Part shown: positions 1 through 5,550 of the stretch, in pieces
How the letters are laid out: every line of letters begins with the position of its first letter
How positions within the stretch are numbered: position 1 is the stretch's first letter
Source of the DNA: Candidatus Nanopelagicales bacterium
Lineage (GTDB): Bacteria; Actinomycetota; Actinomycetes; S36-B12
Direction: 5' to 3'
DNA: 9,654 nucleotides
NCBI GenBank assembly: GCA_018399515.1
Contig: JAGYOB010000082.1
Span: 1 to 9,654 of the forward strand
Made by a program: the position numbers and the translations under genes
The notes under the pieces: generated by a model
Seen by the model: only the letters and a program-made list of their open reading frames with translations
What the model was told of the DNA's origin: nothing
The model's database searches: none

Positions 1-654
1 CGCCATGATCGTGCGATAGATCTCGTCGGACATGTTCCCGCGCAGGTCCCAGGCCAAGGCCTTCAACCACGCCACCGAATCAGCCGGTCCCCACGGTTCG
101 ATCGCATAGGAGGGATTGATCACCCCCAGGACCGAATATTCCAGGCTGATGTCAGCCGGTGCTCGGTCAGCGAGATAGGCATTCACTCCGGCGGAGTATG
201 CGGCGAGAATCCGCGTCGACCGCTCATCGAGCAGCGACAGTTCCTGCTCGGCGACGCGACGCCACCCCAGGGTCCGCAAGAACGCATCGGTCGACACCTG
301 CGCCTCACCGAACATCTCCGACAGTCGTCCGGAGGTGATGTGGCGGCGCACATCCATTTCGAAGAACCGATCCTGGGCGTGCACGAACCCTTGCGCGAAC
401 ATCAGGTCATCCACCGAATCGGCATAGATCGTGGGGATGCCGCGTTCATCGCGCAGCACCTCGACCGTGGATCCCAGCCCGGCGAGTTCGATCGTGCCGG
501 ATAGTTGCGGCCACGACCGCTTGACGGTGTAGTTGCCGAAGGACACGGCGGTGGCCAGCAGCAACCCGATCACCACCGCGATCGCGCCGAGGATCCACGG
601 CCACCGGCGTCGGCGGCGAACAGGTTCGGGTGCGGTTGGAGTCTCGGTGCTCAT
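1..654 (-). CDS. Penicillin acylase family protein, N-terminal part (cut by window edge)
   Basis: The frame is open from an ATG at 654-652 to the left edge, giving 218 codons with no stop. After a basic stretch (RRRRR, about residues 13-17) comes one hydrophobic segment (about 19-40), so the protein is probably exported or anchored with the rest outside. Residues about 60-115 carry the N-terminal signature of penicillin acylases (PF01804): VEVLRDERGIPTIYA, then AQGFVHAQDRFFEMD, then GRLSEMFG. Family members are Ntn-hydrolases that cleave amide bonds, for example in beta-lactams or acyl-homoserine lactones, after self-cleavage exposes an N-terminal serine. That serine and the beta chain lie beyond the window, so substrate and activity cannot be judged. 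The start is supported by a -10 box (TAGCCT) 7 bases upstream, which suggests a leaderless message. It is divergent from the glycosyltransferase gene. Family assignment is firm; substrate is unknown. Confidence 0.9.
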   Translation of the reverse strand, partial: MSTETPTAPEPVRRRRRWPWILGAIAVVIGLLLATAVSFGNYTVKRSWPQLSGTIELAGLGSTVEVLRDERGIPTIYADSVDDLMFAQGFVHAQDRFFEMDVRRHITSGRLSEMFGEAQVSTDAFLRTLGWRRVAEQELSLLDERSTRILAAYSAGVNAYLADRAPADISLEYSVLGVINPSYAIEPWGPADSVAWLKALAWDLRGNMSDEIYRTIMA

Positions 655-661
655 CCGACCG

Positions 662-667
662 AGGCTA
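662..667 (-). promoter_or_regulatory. -10 box of the penicillin acylase gene (leaderless type)
   Basis: On the minus strand the sequence reads TAGCCT, then 7 bases, then the ATG at 654. This fits the actinobacterial TANNNT box placed so that transcription begins at or next to the start codon. No purine-rich ribosome binding site precedes the ATG. No convincing -35 is visible. Confidence 0.55.
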
Positions 668-679
668 GCCCTCTCGCGA

Positions 680-685
680 TAGGTT
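680..685 (+). promoter_or_regulatory. -10 box of the GT11 glycosyltransferase gene (leaderless type)
   Basis: TAGGTT lies 7 bases before the ATG at 693, and there is no clear Shine-Dalgarno sequence. It faces away from the minus-strand -10 box at 662-667. The two boxes are 12 bases apart, so the polymerase footprints would overlap. Confidence 0.5.
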
Positions 686-692
686 CGCGGGC

Positions 693-1559
693 ATGTCGCG
701 GCCGATTACCGTGCGCCTCATCGGCGGACTGGGCAACCAACTGTTCGGCTACTACGCCGGTGCAGCGCTGGCCGGGATGCGTCGGACCTCGCTACGCCTG
801 GACATCTCGCACACGCGCTTGGGCATCACCGATCACGGCATCGGCATCCTCGACTTCGATCTGCCCGGCGATTGGTTGCCCGAACGGCGATCATGGTCGA
901 CTCCGGGGCGGCTACCCAGCCGAGCTATGGGCCGACTGCAACGCGCCATCCCCGCACTCGGGCGCATGATGCGCATCTACACCTCCACCGCGGTCGGTCA
1001 CGACACGAACGTGCTGACGTTGCCCGCGGGCACCCGGCTGCGCGGATACTTTCAGTCTTGGAAACTCGCCAGCACCGCTCTCGACTTCGGCTATCCGCGC
1101 CGCCCCGCACTGAAGCAGCCGAGTGCGTGGGCCGATGAGATCGCTGGGCGTGCGACACAGCAGAAGCCGCTCATCGTGCATGTGCGGCGCGGGGATTATG
1201 CACTCGTCGATGAGTTCGGTCTGCTCGGTCGCTCCTACTACGCCGCTGCCATCGAGCGGATGCGCGAGCGCGGGGTGAGCGGGCCGGTGTGGGTGTTCTC
1301 CGATGACCCCGATGCCGCAGCCGACATCGTCGACGGCGAGATCATCACCGGGTCGGCGAATGCCGCCGAGGAGATGTGGGCGATGAGCCACGGTGGCGCG
1401 CATGTCATCGCGAACTCGACATTCGGTTGGTGGGCGGCCTGGATGAACGCCGCGCGCACGCCGGTGATCGCACCCACGCCGTGGTTTCGCACCGGTCCGG
1501 TGATCGACGGGCTGATCCCCCCGGAGTGGGATCGCCTCGACGCTGATTGGGCTGGGTGA
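693..1559 (+). CDS. GT11 family glycosyltransferase (alpha-1,2-fucosyltransferase-like)
   Basis: This 288-residue protein begins with the GT11 N-terminal motif: RLIGGLGNQLFGYYAGAALA, about residues 8-27. The family hallmark HVRRGDY is at 163-169; in fucosyltransferases this HxRRxDY stretch contacts GDP-fucose. VWVFSDDPD (about 203) and ANSTFGWWAAW (240-250) are further conserved GT11 blocks. The length matches bacterial members at about 280-300 residues. Such enzymes move L-fucose from GDP-fucose to a galactose-type acceptor in surface glycans, acting in the cytoplasm or at the inner membrane face. No GDP-fucose synthesis gene, other glycosyltransferase, flippase or polymerase lies in the window, so it looks like an orphan whose acceptor cannot be inferred. 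A 249-residue antisense frame across it is a high-GC shadow. The gene ends 10 bases from the convergent hydrolase gene. Family is firm; fucose specificity is inferred from the family. Confidence 0.88.
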   Translation: MSRPITVRLIGGLGNQLFGYYAGAALAGMRRTSLRLDISHTRLGITDHGIGILDFDLPGDWLPERRSWSTPGRLPSRAMGRLQRAIPALGRMMRIYTSTAVGHDTNVLTLPAGTRLRGYFQSWKLASTALDFGYPRRPALKQPSAWADEIAGRATQQKPLIVHVRRGDYALVDEFGLLGRSYYAAAIERMRERGVSGPVWVFSDDPDAAADIVDGEIITGSANAAEEMWAMSHGGAHVIANSTFGWWAAWMNAARTPVIAPTPWFRTGPVIDGLIPPEWDRLDADWAG

Positions 1560-1569
1560 CGGCTCGCTC

Positions 1570-3594
1570 TCAGTCGCCGGTGGGCTGCAACCCCTTCGCG
1601 ATGATGGCCTCGAGCTCCGCATCATCGATATCGCGATCGGTGTACTTCGACGCGGTGGCAAGCACCTTCTTCATCGCCTCAGGCTGCTCGGCGGCCGGCT
1701 TCGCCAGCGCCGCAGCCCGATCACGGTGGAGTTCCCACGCGAGTTCGCGTTCGCGAAGCGCCCGATCGACCCGGACCATCTGCTCTTCGCTCGCCTGGAG
1801 CCGCCACGTCTGCGCCAACGCCTCGGGCAGAACGAATCGGTAGTCGTGCCCACCCTCGGCGAAGGTGCCCGGGGTCGGGGTGAGCGCGTTGAGCATGTCC
1901 AAGAACGTCATCAAGAAGGTGGTGCCCGGCACCCACTGGGTGCCCCGCGGTGCACCGAGTGGACGGATGGGCCCCAACCAATCCGGTCGACGCCACAGCA
2001 CCTGGCTGCCGAACTTCGGAATCGGGTCGTCACCGTTTTGCAGTAGCAGGTATCGCACCTGCTCGCGTTGCGCCGGAGGGAGTTGGCGCCAGTCGGCGAT
2101 CGTCCGAGGCAGATAGATCGAGCCGGGCCCCACGCCGGGCACATCCGCGATCGTGCGGGTGCCCCACAGTTGCTTGCGCCACGTGGTCGCCGACGGTGTC
2201 CCGATCCACAGCGCAGCCTCTACCCCGGCACCGGTCGGGCCGTAGACCCACGATCCGGTGAACATCTCCTCGCTGACCTGCGAACCCAGACTCTCGCCGA
2301 ACAGGAAGAATCGTGGCCGCTGCTCAGCGGGCATCGCCATCAGACGTTGCGTGATGCCGTCGACGACCATGCGCGTCTGCGCTGCACCCGTCGGCACCTT
2401 GCCTAGCGACAGCGACGACGGCAGCACCGAATACTGGATTGCCGCTGACGCGCAATCCCCATGCGTCAAGTATTCAAAAGTCTCACTCGCCACATAGTTG
2501 ACATATCCCGATCCGGTCGGTGAAAACAACGCGAATGCCCTGCGCTGCAGCGCATTCGTGCGATCAATCTCTCGCAGCAGAACCTCAGCGCGCGCTGCCT
2601 CGGTGTCCGCGATCTCACTCGAGGCGTACACCCGGATGGGCTGCTTCGCATCAGAGATCTCCAGCACCGAATTGATCGTCTCCGGCGGCAGCGTCATGCT
2701 CAACCAGCGCGCGCCCTCTCGAGTTTGCTTATCCCATGCCAACCCCGATGCGGGCGAGCCGGTGATCTCCGGCGCTGCGGGTGGTGTGGAGTGCCCGGGT
2801 TCGATCGCATCTCCGCCCTTGGTGAGCATCGCCGAAACGCGATTGAGTGCCACAGCGGCGACGCCGAGCGAGATTCCCGTGGCGGTGAGTCGCCCCAGGG
2901 TGCGGTGGTCTTGTGGTTCGCCGCCGATGATGACGGTGGCCGCGCGCGAGGACGCATGGGTGAGCGCGGATTCGGCGCGGGCGAGGCCGTAGGTCGCGAT
3001 GGCAACGCCGGCGGCGATCGCGACGGTGACCGCCGGCTTGACCTCCCGAACATCGTCTTCGAAGAAGTGCTGCTCGCCGTGGGGACGGAAGTGCAAGGTG
3101 ACGTCGAGGTCTTCGGGAAGGAGCGACCCGGGTGCTGCGCGCCACGGTCGTGTGACCGCCCATGACAGCGCACCGACCGCACCTGCGACGGCGAACGCCG
3201 CGCGTCGGCCCTCACTACGCCGACCCGTCAGCGTTGACGCGATGCTGGCCACCGAAGCGGCCGCCAAGCCCTGTCCGATGAGGCGACCCGCGGCCCGCAT
3301 GCGCGGTTCGTGCTCGTGCCAGGCCAAGGCCGCCGAAGCGATCGCACCAGCGGTTCCCAGGGTCGCTGCGACGACTAGGCGGCTGGCCGGCTCGGGATGC
3401 TCCTGGCGGGAGATTCGCGAGGCGATCGAGTTGATCAACGAGTCCGCGGAGGCATAGATCCCATAGGCGCCGGCTGAACTGGCTCCCGTGATGATCGACT
3501 GGTCGACGGTGTTGCGCGTCAACAGGTTGGGCTGGAAGGAACGGCCGACGGAGAAGGCGGCCCCGATGAGGCCGGTGCGAGCGGGATGGTCCAT
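1570..3594 (-). CDS. Membrane-embedded alpha/beta-hydrolase (PF10081 type)
   Basis: This 674-residue protein has two halves. The N-terminal half has about six hydrophobic segments (roughly residues 36-57, 72-92, 102-122, 131-148, 187-205 and 237-256). The C-terminal half is a serine hydrolase domain. GESLG at 433-437 is the nucleophile elbow with Ser435. Asp522/Asp523 in NGDDPIP and His583 in GGHDYRF are good candidates for the rest of the triad. The layout matches the actinobacterial 'alpha/beta-hydrolase family' (PF15420 plus PF10081), whose Mycobacterium tuberculosis member is Rv1069c. The natural substrate of that family is not known to me; a lipid or cell-envelope ester is plausible but unproven. 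The ATG at 3594 is supported by a TAGCCT -10 box 8 bases upstream. The gene is divergent from the Rrf2 regulator and convergent with the GT11 gene. Confidence 0.85.
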   Translation of the reverse strand: MDHPARTGLIGAAFSVGRSFQPNLLTRNTVDQSIITGASSAGAYGIYASADSLINSIASRISRQEHPEPASRLVVAATLGTAGAIASAALAWHEHEPRMRAAGRLIGQGLAAASVASIASTLTGRRSEGRRAAFAVAGAVGALSWAVTRPWRAAPGSLLPEDLDVTLHFRPHGEQHFFEDDVREVKPAVTVAIAAGVAIATYGLARAESALTHASSRAATVIIGGEPQDHRTLGRLTATGISLGVAAVALNRVSAMLTKGGDAIEPGHSTPPAAPEITGSPASGLAWDKQTREGARWLSMTLPPETINSVLEISDAKQPIRVYASSEIADTEAARAEVLLREIDRTNALQRRAFALFSPTGSGYVNYVASETFEYLTHGDCASAAIQYSVLPSSLSLGKVPTGAAQTRMVVDGITQRLMAMPAEQRPRFFLFGESLGSQVSEEMFTGSWVYGPTGAGVEAALWIGTPSATTWRKQLWGTRTIADVPGVGPGSIYLPRTIADWRQLPPAQREQVRYLLLQNGDDPIPKFGSQVLWRRPDWLGPIRPLGAPRGTQWVPGTTFLMTFLDMLNALTPTPGTFAEGGHDYRFVLPEALAQTWRLQASEEQMVRVDRALRERELAWELHRDRAAALAKPAAEQPEAMKKVLATASKYTDRDIDDAELEAIIAKGLQPTGD

Positions 3595-3602
3595 GAGGCC
3601 TG

Positions 3603-3608
3603 AGGCTA
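3603..3608 (-). promoter_or_regulatory. -10 box of the membrane hydrolase gene (leaderless type)
   Basis: On the minus strand CTAGCCTC contains TAGCCT, which ends 8 bases before the ATG at 3594. The same CTAGCCTC octamer forms the -10 region of the penicillin acylase gene at the left end, so the two probably share a promoter class. No ribosome binding site is seen. Confidence 0.5.
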
Positions 3609-3632
3609 GTCGTTCGAGGTTGCCGGTGACCT

Positions 3633-3642
3633 ACCGATCGGT
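3633..3642 (+). promoter_or_regulatory. Candidate operator upstream of the Rrf2 gene
   Basis: ACCGATCGGT is a perfect 10-base palindrome directly before the -10 box at 3646. It sits between two copies of CGGTGAC, at 3624-3630 and 3639-3645 (the second overlaps the palindrome). The position, covering the -35/spacer region of the regulator's own promoter and lying between two divergent genes, suits autoregulation. Binding by the Rrf2 protein is inferred only. Short palindromes of G and C are common in such DNA. Confidence 0.3.
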
Positions 3643-3645
3643 GAC

Positions 3646-3651
3646 TATCCT
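3646..3651 (+). promoter_or_regulatory. -10 box of the Rrf2 regulator gene (leaderless type)
   Basis: TATCCT ends exactly 7 bases before the GTG at 3659. That GTG is chosen independently, because the Rrf2 family normally begins with the MRLTxRTD(F/Y)ALR sequence seen here. The agreement between protein-based start and -10 spacing is good support for leaderless transcription. A TTGCCG at 3620-3625 is 20 bases upstream, too far for a standard -35. Confidence 0.55.
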
Positions 3652-3658
3652 GGCGACT

Positions 3659-4108
3659 GTGCGCCTCACCGGACGGACCGACTTCGCGTTGCGAGCAGCT
3701 TTGGAGTTGGCGTCGGGTGACGATCACCTCGTCCGCACCGACGATCTAGCCGAACGCCAGGGCATCTCGAGCGCGTATCTGTCGGCCATCCTGGCCGATC
3801 TGCGCCGGGCAGGGATCGTGCGAGCGCGGCGGGGACCCGAAGGCGGCTGGTCCCTGGCCCGACCGGCTGAGCAGATCAGTCTGGCCGATGTGATCCGCGC
3901 CATCGACGGAGCGTTGACCGATGTGGCCGGGACCCGACCGGAGAACCTGCACTACGCCGGTCCGGCGGCTGGGCTGCAGCCGGTTCTGGTCGCGTTGCGG
4001 GCGGCTGAGCGCCAGATCCTGGAATCGGTGTCACTGGCCGACGTGGTGACCGAGCACTTCCCCGCCCGGGTGCGTCGATTGATCGACAACCCCGACGCCT
4101 GGCACTGA
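3659..4108 (+). CDS. Rrf2 family transcriptional regulator (no cysteines)
   Basis: This 149-residue protein starts at GTG with MRLTGRTDFALRAALELA, the usual Rrf2 opening. A winged helix-turn-helix follows (LAERQGISSAYLSAILADLRRAGIV, about 29-53). The wing is RGPEGGWSLARP, about 56-67, then the typical ISLADVIRAIDGAL helix. IscR, NsrR and RsrR hold an iron-sulfur cluster through three cysteines after this helix. This protein has no cysteine anywhere, so it cannot sense in that way and may be closer to non-cluster members such as CymR. The next gene on the same strand, after 129 bases, is a TSUP permease with its own AT-rich promoter and repeats, which makes it the likely target. Frames extending upstream of the GTG are open but carry no family sequence. 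The effector is unknown; a sulfur metabolite is a reasonable guess from the neighbour. Confidence 0.9.
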   Translation: MRLTGRTDFALRAALELASGDDHLVRTDDLAERQGISSAYLSAILADLRRAGIVRARRGPEGGWSLARPAEQISLADVIRAIDGALTDVAGTRPENLHYAGPAAGLQPVLVALRAAERQILESVSLADVVTEHFPARVRRLIDNPDAWH

Positions 4109-4109
4109 G

Positions 4110-4142
4110 GCCGCCCCGCCGGTGGGGTTCACCCCGGGCGGC
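4110..4142 (+). terminator. Possible hairpin terminator after the Rrf2 gene
   Basis: GCCGCCC (4110-4116) pairs with GGGCGGC (4136-4142). An inner stem GGGG/CCCC (4124-4127 and 4132-4135) is closed by a TTCA loop, with seven unpaired bases on the left arm. It begins two bases after the TGA stop. The following bases (GATGTCTTGCTATTGTCT) are T-enriched but not a clean U-tract, so it may be a weak terminator or only attenuate read-through. Confidence 0.4.
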
Positions 4143-4154
4143 GATGTCTTGCTA

Positions 4155-4183
4155 TTGTCTACCATTTATAGTGGCTTTATAGA
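4155..4183 (+). promoter_or_regulatory. Promoter of the TSUP permease gene
   Basis: TTGTCT (4155-4160) and TATAGA (4178-4183) are separated by exactly 17 bases, a good match to a housekeeping sigma promoter. It lies in the most AT-rich stretch of the window. Transcription would start near 4190 and give a leader of roughly 45-50 bases, which agrees with a real ribosome binding site before this gene. Confidence 0.6.
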
Positions 4184-4185
4184 CA
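4156..4185 (+). promoter_or_regulatory. Inverted and direct repeats overlapping the TSUP promoter: candidate operator
   Basis: TGTCTA (4156-4161) and TAGACA (4180-4185) form an inverted repeat separated by 18 bases. It covers both the -35 and -10 elements. Inside it, TTTATAG occurs twice (4165-4171 and 4176-4182) with starts 11 bases apart, about one helical turn. A repressor bound here would block polymerase. The obvious candidate is the Rrf2 protein encoded just upstream, but no consensus for this subgroup is known to me, so the pairing is inference. Confidence 0.45.
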
Positions 4186-4226
4186 TTGCCGAATAGGCCG
4201 CCCTTGATGGGGTGAGGTCCGCGGGG

Positions 4227-4232
4227 AAAGGA
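4227..4232 (+). promoter_or_regulatory. Ribosome binding site of the TSUP permease gene
   Basis: AAAGGA lies 5 bases before the GTG at 4238 and fixes that codon as the start. The overlapping GTG at 4236 is in another frame. This contrasts with the leaderless genes elsewhere in the window. Confidence 0.7.
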
Positions 4233-4237
4233 CGAGT

Positions 4238-5140
4238 GTGACCGCGCTGCTGTTCATCGCCATGGCCGGCTTCGGGGCCCAGTTCGTCGACGGCTCCCTC
4301 GGTATGGGCTATGGCGTGACGTCATCGACACTCCTCATCGCCCTCGGGTTCTCCCCCGCCCTCGCTTCGGCATCGGTCCAGATGGCCAAGATCGGAACCG
4401 CAGCGGTGTCCGGCGTCGCCCATCATCGGTTCGGCAATGTCGACTGGTCCACCGTGCGGCGCATCGCGATCCCCGGAGCAATCGGATCCTTCGCGGGCGC
4501 CACCTTCTTGTCATCTATCAGCACCGCGGTCGCCCGACCGGTAGCCGGCGGGTTGCTGTTCGTACTCGGCGCCTATGTCATGGTGCGGTTCGTTCGGGGC
4601 CGGGTCGTCGTGCGCCGGGGCGGGCGTCCTGGACGCCGGCTGCTTGTGCCCCTCGGCCTGACCGGCGGGTTCGTCGATGCCACCGGCGGTGGCGGCTGGG
4701 GGCCGGTGACGACTCCGGCGCTCCTCGCCGACGGACGTTTGGATCCGCGCCGGGTGATCGGCACGGTGAGCACCGCGGAATTCCTCGTCGCACTATCGGC
4801 AACCGCCGGGTTCCTCCTCGGGCTGGGAATCGCTGGTCTGGATCTGGGCATCGTGGCCGCCCTGCTCCTCGGCGGCGCCATCGCCGCGCCGATCGCCGCC
4901 GCGGTCGTGCGCCATCTCAATCCACGCATCCTCGGAGTCGTCGTCGGTGGCGCCATCTGCTTGATCAACGCCCGCATCCTGCTCGCCGCGGTAGATGCCG
5001 CGCCGCTGGTGTGGTGGGTGAGTTACGCGATACTCGCCAGTGCCTGGCTCACCGCGTTAGCCGTCGTGATCCGCGCTCGACTACGCCAACCCGCCTCGGT
5101 GACGTCTACAGATGATGCGCCGGTGGGGAGCCGGTCGTGA
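4238..5140 (+). CDS. TSUP family permease (TauE/SafE type)
   Basis: This 300-residue integral membrane protein has about eight hydrophobic segments and the internal duplication of the TauE/SafE family (PF01925). The first half carries GAQFVDGSLGMGYG (about 9-22) and the second carries GGFVDATGGGGWGPV (about 145-159). These two glycine-rich loops are the family signature. Members move sulfite, sulfonates, thiosulfate or other small organic anions; direction and substrate cannot be read from sequence. The GTG start follows a good ribosome binding site. The gene has its own promoter and candidate operator, next to an Rrf2 regulator. No sulfate-reduction or sulfonate-degradation genes are visible to narrow the substrate. 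The last 35 bases overlap the end of the convergent small gene at 5106-5474. Confidence 0.88.
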   Translation: MTALLFIAMAGFGAQFVDGSLGMGYGVTSSTLLIALGFSPALASASVQMAKIGTAAVSGVAHHRFGNVDWSTVRRIAIPGAIGSFAGATFLSSISTAVARPVAGGLLFVLGAYVMVRFVRGRVVVRRGGRPGRRLLVPLGLTGGFVDATGGGGWGPVTTPALLADGRLDPRRVIGTVSTAEFLVALSATAGFLLGLGIAGLDLGIVAALLLGGAIAAPIAAAVVRHLNPRILGVVVGGAICLINARILLAAVDAAPLVWWVSYAILASAWLTALAVVIRARLRQPASVTSTDDAPVGSRS

Positions 5141-5474
5141 CGCGGTGGACGATCGCGTGGACCGTTGATTCATCGGCGGACACCACCAGGCTGCGATAGG
5201 GCTCATCGACGAGTTCGAGCACCACACCGGGATCACGCTTGTACAGCGCGACGAAAGTGCGCCCGTCCCGGTGGCGCAGCCCACCGAGGAGAAACAGGCC
5301 CGGGACTCCGGCCGGCACCCGCCAACCGCGCGCGGAATGCCAGGGATCATGGGCGTACTCGGCGCGTTCGATGTGCTCCCACGGGATCACCAGATCCCCG
5401 CGCAGGGCATACATCCGCTCCCAGCGCCCCAACTGCACCTCCAACGCGGAATCGGTGATGACGAGTCGGGCCAC
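5106..5474 (-). CDS. Small protein of unknown function, possibly PH-like fold
   Basis: The frame is open far upstream, but protein-like sequence begins at GTG 5474 (VARLVITDSALEVQLGRWER), giving 122 residues. A GGAAGG ribosome binding site (plus-strand 5484-5489) lies 9 bases before it. Alternating short strands and the order 'ITDSALEVQL..W', 'DLVIPWEHIERAEYAHDPW', 'GVPGLFLLGGLRHRDGRTFV', 'VVLELVDEPYRSLVVSADES' resemble small actinobacterial proteins that look like bacterial PH-domain barrels. I recall the type but no function. It has no signal peptide, no membrane segment and no cysteine. The gene overlaps the TSUP gene end by 35 bases. It is divergent from the nuclease pair across 76 bases, so shared control with the nucleases is possible but unsupported. 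The existence of the gene is likely; the fold is a guess. Confidence 0.7.
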   Translation of the reverse strand: MARLVITDSALEVQLGRWERMYALRGDLVIPWEHIERAEYAHDPWHSARGWRVPAGVPGLFLLGGLRHRDGRTFVALYKRDPGVVLELVDEPYRSLVVSADESTVHAIVHRVTTGSPPAHHL

Positions 5475-5483
5475 GGATCCCAG

Positions 5484-5489
5484 CCTTCC
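5484..5489 (-). promoter_or_regulatory. Ribosome binding site that sets the start of the 122-residue protein
   Basis: On the minus strand GGAAGG stands 9 bases before the GTG at 5474. It favours this start over the much longer upstream frame, which runs antisense into the nuclease gene. Confidence 0.5.
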
Positions 5490-5550
5490 ACGGCACCCGC
5501 CTCGTGTGTCTCGCCGGTTCGTGTCCGACCTCGGTGGCATGCTCAGGTCC

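Noticed and set aside
912..1661. Long open frame of 249 residues on the minus strand opposite the GT11 gene
   Set aside because: It is antisense to a protein with clear GT11 motifs. Its own translation is rich in Arg, Pro and Gly with no family motif, as expected for a shadow frame in GC-rich DNA.
3488..3658. Longer Rrf2 protein from an ATG at 3488
   Set aside because: The extension lies antisense to the hydrolase start region and lacks family sequence, while GTG 3659 gives the canonical Rrf2 N-terminus with a -10 box at the right distance.
5239..5550. Upstream extension of the first nuclease gene to an ATG at 5239 (394 residues)
   Set aside because: The extra N-terminal residues are Arg/Pro-rich, overlap the better-supported minus-strand gene and match nothing in the nuclease family; the domain starts after 5551.
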